A stretch of 64,000 nt of DNA, taken from assembly GCA_029233985.1 (NCBI GenBank), contig JARGOK010000002.1, positions 62,001 through 126,000 on the forward strand, in the 5' to 3' direction. Under the pieces are notes generated by a model. The model saw only the letters and a program-made list of their open reading frames with translations, was not told where the DNA came from and did no database searches. Shown here in pieces: positions 55,104 through 62,476 of the stretch. Position numbers and translations under genes: made by a program. The first letter of the stretch is position 1. Each line of letters begins with the position of its first letter. This DNA is from Candidatus Altimarinota bacterium (GTDB taxonomy: Bacteria; Patescibacteriota; Gracilibacteria; JAUYGZ01).

Positions 55104-56525
55104 ATGATAGAGTTTGGTGAGTTCAAAAAATACTTTAACAATAATTTCTGGAAAAGATTTCACCAGAAAGTGGTATTTTTTCCTATCCTGTTATCTTCTG
55201 AAAAAGAAGAAATCATAGAAACTCTATATAATGATCTTTTAAACAAGAAATACTACCCATCTATTCCAAGAGCATACATATTTGAGAATAAGGGCAAAGG
55301 AGTAACCAGAAAAGTGCCGGTCTTTGAAATTAAGGATTACTGCCTATATTACTATTGTGTTAAGAGACTAGAAAAGAAAATTGCATACAATAGAGTCGAT
55401 AATACATTTGGGGGATGGTCACTTGGTGGTGTTTTCAGAAAAAGCGAAGATGAGGAGATGAAATTTAGAACTGAAACGCATAATTCCTTTGAGGACGAGC
55501 TTGCTAATTATCATGGTGTCTCCTTAGCTGAATACTCATTTAACCCAACTGCATGGAGCAAGGCTTATGGGGATTTTAGCTCCAAATTGTATGCGAGCAC
55601 ACAGGAGGCGAGCTATAAATATGCAGTTGAGTTAGACATATCTAATTTCTACGATTGTATTCGTCTCGATTTGCTGGAAATTTGGATAAGGGAAGTTGCC
55701 AGTAAAGATAACGCTGAAGATATAAGTGTTCTATTTCATTTTTTGAATTATTGGAACAGGGAATCAAATAAGTATGACAAACAAACCGTCGGAGTCCCAC
55801 AAGATGCCTTTGCTGACTGTTCCAGAATTCTAGCTAATTTTTATCTTCAAAGACACGATCAGTATACATATGAATTATGCGAAATTAACCAGTGTAGATA
55901 TTTAAGATATGCTGATGATCAATTCATTTTTGGAGAGAGTAAAGAGAAACTTGAATACTTAATTTACTTAATTTCGGTCAACCTGTCTAAATTCGGACTT
56001 AATCTTAATCAAAAGAAAGTAAAATATTGGGAAATAGATGAACTGACAGAGCATCGTTCATTTAAGCTTTTCGATTTGGCAAAAGATAAAGAAGATAGAA
56101 AGAACAAAGAAAATGTCGAGAAATTTCTAGATAGTTATTTCTATATTAGAGACAGTGGATTGGAAGATAGTCTCAAAAAAAGAGGAATCTCCTTATTACG
56201 AAAAGCGCTTTTATGCGATTTGAGTATTGTATCATTAGATAGAAGGATAAAGACACTTGGATATGCTCTTGAAGAGGATTTTCTCAGAAAGGCAGAAAAG
56301 AATTATCTAAAAAGAATATATGAAAACCTAGATACTGATGAAAAGAAGCAAGAATTCATTAATCAACTTAAAACACTAGCAAATGAGGCATTTTATAACT
56401 CAATTCATTTCAGAATAAAAAGTTTCTTTGAAGACTTAAAAATTGACACTAAAGAAATCGATGAAAGAATAGATTTCCTCAATAATAGAGAACCTAAATA
56501 TGAGTCAGGGGTAGAATTTATTTAA
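55104..56525 (+). CDS. Cassette 2: reverse transcriptase
   Basis: 473 residues. RT motifs: ELDISNFYDCI with the first catalytic Asp near 178, GVPQDAFADCSRILANFYL (motif 4), YADD at 269-272 in RYLRYADDQFIFG, and LNLNQKKVKYW (motif 6). The C-terminal 170 residues are helical, without the group II intron maturase (X) domain or HNH nuclease. The closest style is the defence-related RTs (DRT/UG and Abi groups). No msr-msd hairpin of a retron and no template-repeat pair were seen. Its promoter is not clear; a TAATACAAT box lies just before the ATG. Confidence 0.85.
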   Translation: MIEFGEFKKYFNNNFWKRFHQKVVFFPILLSSEKEEIIETLYNDLLNKKYYPSIPRAYIFENKGKGVTRKVPVFEIKDYCLYYYCVKRLEKKIAYNRVDNTFGGWSLGGVFRKSEDEEMKFRTETHNSFEDELANYHGVSLAEYSFNPTAWSKAYGDFSSKLYASTQEASYKYAVELDISNFYDCIRLDLLEIWIREVASKDNAEDISVLFHFLNYWNRESNKYDKQTVGVPQDAFADCSRILANFYLQRHDQYTYELCEINQCRYLRYADDQFIFGESKEKLEYLIYLISVNLSKFGLNLNQKKVKYWEIDELTEHRSFKLFDLAKDKEDRKNKENVEKFLDSYFYIRDSGLEDSLKKRGISLLRKALLCDLSIVSLDRRIKTLGYALEEDFLRKAEKNYLKRIYENLDTDEKKQEFINQLKTLANEAFYNSIHFRIKSFFEDLKIDTKEIDERIDFLNNREPKYESGVEFI

Positions 56526-56564
56526 AGGAGCTCTAAAACTCGCTCACCACAACCAATAAAGAAA

Positions 56565-56633
56565 GAAAAATCTTGTCCTGAATTACTTAAAGCAGAGTGA
56601 AAAGAAGAGGGAGAAGAATGGACATCATACAAC
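56565..56633 (+). repeat. Right arm of cassette 2's long terminal inverted repeat
   Basis: Reverse complement of blocks in 54942-55033; it runs directly into the left core box ATACAAC of attC2. Read as a circle, the two arms and attC2 would form one hairpin with a stem of about 70-90 paired bases. Confidence 0.85.
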
Positions 56634-56762
56634 AGCAGTATGTGCGGTTCACTGCTAATCACCCACTCCGAAAACCACGTTCACCCATATCGTTCGGTGG
56701 TCCTCCCGCTTTGCGGAAAAATTATACCACCTCCGACATCGCACATACTGCAAACGTTGTAG
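56627..56762 (+). repeat. attC2 (long terminal loop)
   Basis: Left ATACAAC then AGCAGTATGTGCGG; right CGCACATACTGC, AAAC and GTTGTAG at 56756-56762. The central loop is about 50 bases longer than in the other sites and contains its own pairing (CCGCTTTGCGG, and ACCAC with GTGGT). Confidence 0.85.
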
Positions 56763-56802
56763 GACATAAATGTGTTTTCCAAAAAAGTGATTTCTTCCTT
56801 AT

Positions 56803-57447
56803 TTATAGAGGGGAGAAACATTCCAATAAGTCTCGTGGATGATCAAGGATTCTATCTGCCATCGAGAAATCATGGTTTAAAGTGTACTTGTTGGGAATCA
56901 CAAAACAAATCAAACCTGCAGCTTTGGCAGCTTGAACACCTCTTTGCGTATCCTCAATTACCAAACACTGTTCCCTATCATGTGGAACTCGATCATAAGC
57001 CTGCAAATAACAAGCTGGATCAGGTTTGTCCTCATCAAAGTCCTCTCTGGCAATTATGAAATCAAAATATTTTCTCAAATTCTTAGCATCTACAATATGA
57101 TCATTGTTACTACGAAGCGAACTTGTAACAACTGACATTGGTACTCGTTGATGAAGTGAATCCAAAACCTCACGAATTCCATCCATTATGACAACTTCTC
57201 TTGACAATGAAGTTTGGTAGAGAAGATTTCGTTCTTCCCTCAATTGTTGCACTCGTTTCCGATCGACACCTTGATCAAGTAGCAAGTCGAAAGAACTCTT
57301 CCCTGTGGCAAGATGAACACCCGTCCACCAATCAATTGTGAGTTCCAAACCTTCTTTGGATAAAACTTGCTGAGTTGCTTTAAAAAAAGCTGGTTCAGTA
57401 TCAACGAGAGTTCCATCGCAGTCCCAAAATATTTGCTTATACGGCAT
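56803..57447 (-). CDS. Cassette 3: HAD-superfamily phosphatase
   Basis: 214 residues. Motif I DCDGTLVDTE near 9-18, motif II VTSSLRSN near 105, motif III Lys in EDKPDPACYLQA near 145, motif IV VIEDTQRGVQAAKAAG near 170. It belongs to the beta-phosphoglucomutase/phosphoglycolate-phosphatase-like subgroup; the substrate is unknown. Orientation is opposite to the array. The terminal inverted arms overlap neither catalytic part. Confidence 0.88.
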   Translation of the reverse strand: MPYKQIFWDCDGTLVDTEPAFFKATQQVLSKEGLELTIDWWTGVHLATGKSSFDLLLDQGVDRKRVQQLREERNLLYQTSLSREVVIMDGIREVLDSLHQRVPMSVVTSSLRSNNDHIVDAKNLRKYFDFIIAREDFDEDKPDPACYLQAYDRVPHDREQCLVIEDTQRGVQAAKAAGLICFVIPNKYTLNHDFSMADRILDHPRDLLECFSPL

Positions 57448-57585
57448 ACGTTTCGATTTATTGGAAGCTAGTATATCATCATTTTTGCCCTATAAATAGG
57501 GCGATTTGGCTCGCAAAATTCACCCCCATCCCCTCTTTTGCTCGCCAGAAGAAATCACAATTTTAAGGGAAAACACATTTTCATC

Positions 57586-57669
57586 CTACAACAGCGGTCC
57601 ATATGACATATCGCGATGGTGGGAACATTTTACCATCACGATTCATCACATAGACCGCAAACGATATAC
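57586..57669 (+). repeat. attC3
   Basis: Left CTACAAC then AGCGGTCCATATG; right CATAGACCGC, AAAC and GATATAC at 57663-57669. The two boxes do not match each other, but the left box fits the start of cassette 3 (GTTGTAG) and the right box belongs to cassette 4, as the integron rule demands. Confidence 0.8.
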
Positions 57670-57692
57670 GAAATATTTCTCAGCCCAATTCT

Positions 57693-58610
57693 TTAGGAAG
57701 AACATTGTTTAACATGTTCTAGGAAAGCCCTTAACAGGTAAAAAACACTATCATTTCGCGGCTTATTACCTTGAGTTTCAATATCCCAACCATTCCAACC
57801 TTCAACACCATTAGCAATCGCCTCTTCTCCTTTAGCTAGTAGTTCTCCGATAGTAATGGTTACCATACCTCTAACCTCTTCGGTTTGTTCAGCATACTCT
57901 ACAAGCCGCTCAAGATCAGCAGTACCTAACATGCCTAACTCGCGTATTTCAAGAAGGAATCCAAGTAGTTTATTACCATCTGGAGTTAATTGAACTCCTT
58001 CATCTCTTAATTTTTCTTCAATTTGAGCATTCATATTACCCAAACCAACTGTCGTCAGTTGAGTCACCTTAGGGTCTAACGGAAGAACATCGCCTAGAGT
58101 AATTAATCCTTCTGCTTCATCACCAGCTTCCTCAGAAATCTCTCTTTTCAGCTCTCTCCCCATGATCTGCTCCATGCCGGAACGCAAATCATAAGTCGGT
58201 ACAAACAATTTGCCTGTATCAAGAACATGTGCTCCTTGCATAAGAAAGTATAGATATTGAGGGACCTTGCCCCCTACAATAAACCTTTCATCTACTAGAG
58301 AAGGATCTTGAGCAAATTGCTCTTCAACACGTTGTTCTTCCTGAGAATTAAGACCACCTCCAATAAACTCTAATACCCTACGTTGAGCTTGTATTCCCAT
58401 TCCCACCGGCATTTCTTCAACACGATCAAGAAACTCCCTCCAATTATGAGGAACTATAACTGCCGCAACTGACTGACGAAAAGAACGTCTCTCATCAGGA
58501 ATATCTGAATGCTCACCGGGTGCCTGAACAATACCTTTTTCTTGAAAAATACGGTTGATTCCAGTTTCAACCTCCAGTGCTTTATCGGCTAATGAGTTTA
58601 TTGAAGACAT
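57693..58610 (-). CDS. Cassette 4: hypothetical protein, reversed orientation
   Basis: 305 residues from ATG at 58610 (MSSINSLADKALEVETGINRIF). Acidic, mostly helical; no motif or signal peptide. The early PDERRSFRQSVAAVIVP recalls the PEERRAILQVMALL stretch of the cassette 1 protein, and both have similar length and direction, so remote relatedness is possible but unproven. The inverted arm TTAACATGTT recurs near both gene ends. Confidence 0.6.
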   Translation of the reverse strand: MSSINSLADKALEVETGINRIFQEKGIVQAPGEHSDIPDERRSFRQSVAAVIVPHNWREFLDRVEEMPVGMGIQAQRRVLEFIGGGLNSQEEQRVEEQFAQDPSLVDERFIVGGKVPQYLYFLMQGAHVLDTGKLFVPTYDLRSGMEQIMGRELKREISEEAGDEAEGLITLGDVLPLDPKVTQLTTVGLGNMNAQIEEKLRDEGVQLTPDGNKLLGFLLEIRELGMLGTADLERLVEYAEQTEEVRGMVTITIGELLAKGEEAIANGVEGWNGWDIETQGNKPRNDSVFYLLRAFLEHVKQCSS

Positions 58611-58685
58611 AATAGAAAAATTAAGAGACAACATGTTAACATTTGGCTAGAATAAGTCAAATAGAGTAGGGCTGAGAAATTCATC

Positions 58686-58770
58686 GTATATCAGCCTGCT
58701 ATCCTACATATCACCGCGGTTCGAACATTATACCACGGCGATTCGTCGGATCAGCAGGCAAACGATATGT
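58686..58770 (+). repeat. attC4
   Basis: Left GTATATC then AGCCTGCTATCC; right GGATCAGCAGGC, AAAC and GATATGT at 58764-58770. Nearly the same core as attC1. The left box complements cassette 4's first bases GATATAC. Confidence 0.85.
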
Positions 58771-58811
58771 GATATATTGGAATAAACTTATCCACCCCTT
58801 AACTCATCATC

Positions 58812-59201
58812 ATGAAAAAGCTACTTTCTTCTTTTGGATTACTGCTACTTGGTTCTATTGCCACTCTAGGCGCAGTTTATGCGCAAGGCGCTGTAAAAGA
58901 TTTCCCCGATGTAGATTCTTCAGCATACTATTTTGAAGCTCTTCAAGATATAAACTCACGTGGCATAGTGAATGGATATCAAAATGGAAACTTTGGCCCA
59001 AATGATGCTGTAACTAGAGCTCAATTGGTGACTATTTTAAAGAGATTCGATGATAGTCAAGTAAACGCATACCATAGAGGTGGCATTGGAAAACTTCAAA
59101 CGCTCATTTGTGCAAGCATCAACAAAGAAGACCTGGCATCAGAAAGTGAAGGATGGGGAAAGCCTCAAGAAGTCTATGATGAAGTCTGTACCCTCCCCTA
59201 A
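58812..59201 (+). CDS. Cassette 5: small exported SLH-domain protein
   Basis: 129 residues. Signal peptide MKKLLSSFGLLLLGSIATLG with AQG near the cut, then one S-layer-homology domain (VKDFPDVDSSAYYFEALQDI, GIVNGYQNGNFGPNDAVTRAQLVTILKRF) and a short tail with two Cys. It should attach to the cell wall, like the SLH protein at 16320. Smallest cassette (539 bp); the ATG follows the cassette's left end by only 47 bases. Confidence 0.85.
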   Translation: MKKLLSSFGLLLLGSIATLGAVYAQGAVKDFPDVDSSAYYFEALQDINSRGIVNGYQNGNFGPNDAVTRAQLVTILKRFDDSQVNAYHRGGIGKLQTLICASINKEDLASESEGWGKPQEVYDEVCTLP

Positions 59202-59218
59202 ATTTATTCCAATTCATC

Positions 59219-59309
59219 ACATATCAGGCGTATATCCAAAATATCCCGTACTAATCCTGCGGGATGTTTTAGTATTTAGATTCATCGGATCACTCTGCAA
59301 ACGTTGCAT
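59219..59309 (+). repeat. attC5
   Basis: Left ACATATC then AGGCGTATATCC; right GGATCACTCTGC, AAAC and GTTGCAT at 59303-59309. The core stem is less regular than the others, with ATCCCGT / GCGGGAT in the terminal part. The left box complements cassette 5's first bases GATATGT. Confidence 0.75.
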
Positions 59310-59438
59310 GGCATATCTCTTCATTTTTCTTTCTTTCTAAACATAATTGAAACGAGAAATAGAGTATTTTTCTTGTCACATTTTTTATTACTCCAATTAC
59401 ATCGAAAGTGTATATTTAACTTATAGATAATAATTTCA

Positions 59439-60032
59439 ATGAAACTCACACCACTAATACTTAAAGCAATCACTTCAGCCACCAGACTGCATAATGGGGC
59501 CACTCGAAAAGTCGATGATACCCCATTCATTGTGCACCCATTCAGTGTGGCCTGGATAATTTCAGAAGTCACAGATGACGAGGAGATTATCGCAGCTGCT
59601 TTACTTCATGATGTATTAGAAGATGTAAAGGGGTATCGGGAAGAGGATATGCTGAGAGATTTTGGCCCAAGGATTACAGGAATAGTTAAGGATGTAACAG
59701 AAGACAAGGACCCAAACAAAGAGTACAACGAGAAAGCTACCTGGAAAAAACGCAAGATGGGGTATATAGACCATCTAAGAACAGCTTCACCAGAGGCTAT
59801 GATACTTTCTTGCTCAGACAAAATTAGTAATCTTACTAGTTTTCTCAGAGATTATAGAGAATTAGGAGAAGAGATATGGGAATATTTTAATGCCAGCAGA
59901 GAAGAAAAATTTTGGTATGAATCTTCTTTATTGGCAATATTCAGAGAAGTAGAAGATCAAAGAATGGCGCCTCTACTGGGTGAGTATGAAAGACTTGTAA
60001 AAGAAGTTCATATAGATAGCTCATTGAAATAA
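59439..60032 (+). CDS. Cassette 6: HD-domain hydrolase, RelA/SpoT-HD-like
   Basis: 197 residues. HD phosphohydrolase of the SpoT/MESH1 type: ATRLHNGATRKVDDTPFIVHPFSVAWI (metal His), AAALLHDVLEDV with the HD pair near 62, then CSDKISNLTSF with the last Asp. No synthetase, TGS or ACT domain, so it would be a stand-alone (p)ppGpp hydrolase or a related nucleotide phosphohydrolase. Plus strand, in array direction. Confidence 0.85.
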   Translation: MKLTPLILKAITSATRLHNGATRKVDDTPFIVHPFSVAWIISEVTDDEEIIAAALLHDVLEDVKGYREEDMLRDFGPRITGIVKDVTEDKDPNKEYNEKATWKKRKMGYIDHLRTASPEAMILSCSDKISNLTSFLRDYRELGEEIWEYFNASREEKFWYESSLLAIFREVEDQRMAPLLGEYERLVKEVHIDSSLK

Positions 60033-60055
60033 ATTTAATAAAGAAAAAAGATATC

Positions 60056-60140
60056 ATACAACAGCGTGATATCCTACATATCACCACGGTCCAAACATTA
60101 TACCGTGTCGATTCATCGGATCAACACGCAAACGATATAC
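60056..60140 (+). repeat. attC6
   Basis: Left ATACAAC then AGCGTGATATCC; right GGATCAACACGC, AAAC and GATATAC at 60134-60140. Terminal stem CACGGT / ACCGTG. The left box pairs with cassette 6's first bases GTTGCAT with one mismatch. Confidence 0.85.
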
Positions 60141-60208
60141 TCCATTGCACCACTTTTTATTTTACTTTTTAATAGGTCATTTAGAGCTATTTTTCTTAAG
60201 AAAGACCA

Positions 60209-60236
60209 TTGATATTTAATAAATATACAATATAAT
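60209..60236 (+). promoter_or_regulatory. Own promoter of cassette 7
   Basis: TTGATA at 60209-60214, 16 bases, TATAAT at 60231-60236, 23 bases before the ATG. A cassette with its own promoter does not depend on a promoter in attI. Confidence 0.6.
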
Positions 60237-60258
60237 GTACTCTTGATTAGTTCATATT

Positions 60259-61452
60259 ATGAATAGAAAAAAGATTGATGTTCTTGGAGCTGGTATCAAT
60301 GGAATTACATCTGCTATTTCCTTAGAACTTGCTGGGTATGATACTCAAATTCATAGCCAAAATCTTCCATTTGACTTGGATTCCCGAGATAGTCGAATTT
60401 CAAAAATCGCAACAGATTTTGCAGCTGCATCGGTTATTCCTCACACCGTGGAGATTGATAACCTAGCCACAAGAATGGGGGTATCCCAGCAGATATTTCG
60501 TATTCTGAGTCAGCACACTCCTACTGGAGTAGGCTGGCGAAGACATTATGAAGTTTTCGAAAAGAGCAAAAAAAATCCTCCATATGCAAATCTTGTAGAT
60601 AATTTTAGTCGTTTTCCTGAATCTGGAGAGGGTATTTCTGGTGCTCCAAGACGAAATAATGTAGATGAAATTTGGGGATGGACATTTAGAGCTCTATTTG
60701 CTGATATGCCAGTGTATCTCCAATGGTTAAATGCTCTCTATATAAACCTAGGGGGAAAAATTGTCACTCATGAGATTACACCTGAAACTATCTCAGATCT
60801 TAAGGGAAGTGCTATTGTTAATTGTACAGGATATGGGAGTTCAGTCTTATTTCCGGAACTTTATTCTACAGAAAATAGTGATTTCAATATCGTAAAAGGA
60901 TATCTTGTCCATCTCCCAACTGGAAATATCATTGTCCCTAAAAATAACGAAGAATTACTTGTTTCATATAATTACACACCTGATCCTAAAGATTTTGAGC
61001 AAGGTCAAGATGTGTACTTTTATCCTAGAAAATCAGACATTGTATTAGGAGGCACACGTCAAAAGGGAAATTTTGAATCTGATGGAAAATGGAATGGAGA
61101 TAGGACTAAAGGACCTACCATTGAAATCACTGGAGTAGAAATACCAGAAGGTGTAATTACAATAAATCGAGAAATTATCCTTAATCTAACAGGGATTGAC
61201 ATTGAACAATTCGATAAATCTGCATGTTGCGGCTATCGGTTTACCACATCAAAAGTAAGACTCGAAATTGGTGAAAATCTCAGAAGGGATCGAAAAATAA
61301 TTCATAATGTCGGACATGGAGGATCAGGAGTTACACTTTCATGGGGTTGTGCCACACAAGTAGTAGAACTAGTTTGTGAAGCACTCAATGATCAATCAAA
61401 GAACTCAGAAGAAATCTGTAATTCCCTACAAGAAGTAATCAGGCAGAAGTAA
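60259..61452 (+). CDS. Cassette 7: DAO-family FAD-dependent oxidoreductase
   Basis: 397 residues. FAD-binding dinucleotide fold DVLGAGINGITSAISLELAG at the N-terminus, then NCTGYGSSVLF near 190, and near the C-terminus CGYRFTTSKVRLE and NVGHGGSGVTLSWGCA, which is the pattern of D-amino-acid oxidase and related enzymes. Probably soluble. Substrate unknown (D-amino acid or similar amine). Longest enzyme in the array. Confidence 0.88.
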   Translation: MNRKKIDVLGAGINGITSAISLELAGYDTQIHSQNLPFDLDSRDSRISKIATDFAAASVIPHTVEIDNLATRMGVSQQIFRILSQHTPTGVGWRRHYEVFEKSKKNPPYANLVDNFSRFPESGEGISGAPRRNNVDEIWGWTFRALFADMPVYLQWLNALYINLGGKIVTHEITPETISDLKGSAIVNCTGYGSSVLFPELYSTENSDFNIVKGYLVHLPTGNIIVPKNNEELLVSYNYTPDPKDFEQGQDVYFYPRKSDIVLGGTRQKGNFESDGKWNGDRTKGPTIEITGVEIPEGVITINREIILNLTGIDIEQFDKSACCGYRFTTSKVRLEIGENLRRDRKIIHNVGHGGSGVTLSWGCATQVVELVCEALNDQSKNSEEICNSLQEVIRQK

Positions 61453-61511
61453 AAAGAAAAATAGCTCTAAATGACTTTGAGAGGTGATGAAATAAAAAGT
61501 GGTGCAACAGG

Positions 61512-61594
61512 GTATATCAGGCAGCTACCCAACATATCCGGTCGGTGAAAAATCATACTAACCAAATTCGTCGGATATACCGCAAACAATATAT
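61512..61594 (+). repeat. attC7
   Basis: Left GTATATC then AGGCAGCTACCC; right CGTCGGATATACCGC, AAAC and AATATAT at 61588-61594. The core pairing is weaker than in attC1-6. The left box complements the first bases of cassette 7 (GATATAC), with a second exact block near 61497-61506 paired to 60146-60155. Confidence 0.75.
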
Positions 61595-61746
61595 GACATA
61601 TTTTTCAATAATTTTTCCTCAAGCAGGAAATTTTGTTGAAGAATTTAAAAAAAAGAATGAAATTTCTATTTTTTTCAATATAGTGAGGGGGATAAAAAAG
61701 TGTTTCTCCACTATCGCTCCGAAATAAATAACCTTAAGGATAATTT

Positions 61747-62340
61747 ATGATTAATAAACGAACTAAATTTATTGTTGATAAAGCTTCTTGGAAAAAAGTT
61801 TTACTACTATTGATTCCAACTTTAGGCACATATTTTACAATGTTGTTTTACTCCATTCCAAAAGTTATGGAATATACAAATGGTATGAAAATTTTAGACC
61901 TAATACCAATGGGATATAATTCAGAATATGCACAAAAACTTTTTGAAACTTTGGGGAAAACTGGTCGTAATATTTATCTCTGGGAACAAATCCCCCTGGA
62001 CATGATTTATCCTATTCTATTTGCCATTACTTTTTCATTATTTTTAGCTCTTGTTCTTAAAAAAGCATTTTCTCAAGAAAAGAATCTACAGAAACTTTGT
62101 ATACTTCCTGCTATTGCTGGATTATTTGATTACTTAGAAAATATTGGAATTATTATTATGATTCAGATTTTTCCTACTTTTAACAATGGAATAGCAAATA
62201 TTACGAATATTTTTTCAGTATCAAAAAGCCTAACGACAACAATATCATTCACACTTATTATTATAGGTCTAATTACTTTATTTTTGAAAAAGAAAGGAGT
62301 TTTTAAAAATGAAATTCTTCAGCAAAATAATAAGGAATGA
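61747..62340 (+). CDS. Cassette 8: polytopic membrane protein
   Basis: 197 residues with about four membrane helices (near 18-38, 85-105, 118-140, 160-185) and charged loops. Family not recognised. Its last codons (KNEILQQNNKE) lie inside the right inverted arm of the cassette, which pairs with 61591-61650. TGA stop. Confidence 0.65.
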   Translation: MINKRTKFIVDKASWKKVLLLLIPTLGTYFTMLFYSIPKVMEYTNGMKILDLIPMGYNSEYAQKLFETLGKTGRNIYLWEQIPLDMIYPILFAITFSLFLALVLKKAFSQEKNLQKLCILPAIAGLFDYLENIGIIIMIQIFPTFNNGIANITNIFSVSKSLTTTISFTLIIIGLITLFLKKKGVFKNEILQQNNKE

Positions 62341-62351
62341 AAAAAGTATTG

Positions 62352-62440
62352 AAAAATACGCTTCGGGGTCGTTGCACTTCACTCTCCAATATTTTGTTCC
62401 ATTTCATTTCACAATGCATCGCATATACTAAACAATATAT
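62352..62440 (+). repeat. attC8, degenerate; right end of the array
   Basis: The right half is clear: TCGCATATACTAAAC then AATATAT at 62434-62440, like attC7. The left arm before it (GAAAAATACGC at about 62351-62361) fits cassette 8's start only in part, and the inner left arm is not recognisable. No complement of the sequence after 62440 was found further on, so the array seems to end here. Confidence 0.5.
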
Positions 62441-62476
62441 GGAATTTCTATCAAAGAAACCCAAAAACTCACTACT

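Larger units (their letters stand above)
52597..62440. mobile_element. Integron-like array: recombinase, attI-like junction, eight cassettes
   Basis: Order: recombinase on the minus strand (52597-53418), attI-like junction near 53509, then eight cassettes bounded by attC-like sites at 54864, 56627, 57586, 58686, 59219, 60056, 61512 and (degenerate) about 62352. Inferred cassettes are 53510-54942, 54943-56756, 56757-57663, 57664-58764, 58765-59303, 59304-60134, 60135-61588 and 61589-62434. For every cassette the first bases are the reverse complement of those just before its own attC core, the rule for cassettes that existed as circles. The attC cores are similar to each other, as in sedentary chromosomal integrons. 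Each cassette has one gene. Confidence 0.85.

Noticed and set aside
54943-56756. Diversity-generating retroelement or retron around the reverse transcriptase
   Set aside because: No adenine-mutated template/variable repeat pair, no Avd-like gene and no msr-msd fold were found; the inverted arms are explained as cassette ends.
54864-61594. Repeated palindromes read as a CRISPR array or REP elements
   Set aside because: Spacing is hundreds to nearly two thousand bases with a gene in each interval, and the left and right boxes follow the cassette rule; neither CRISPR nor REP behaves so.
28708-62340. Alternative genetic code with UGA as glycine, as in Gracilibacteria and Absconditabacteria
   Set aside because: hflX and the cassette 8 gene end properly at TGA and no domain continues through an in-frame TGA.
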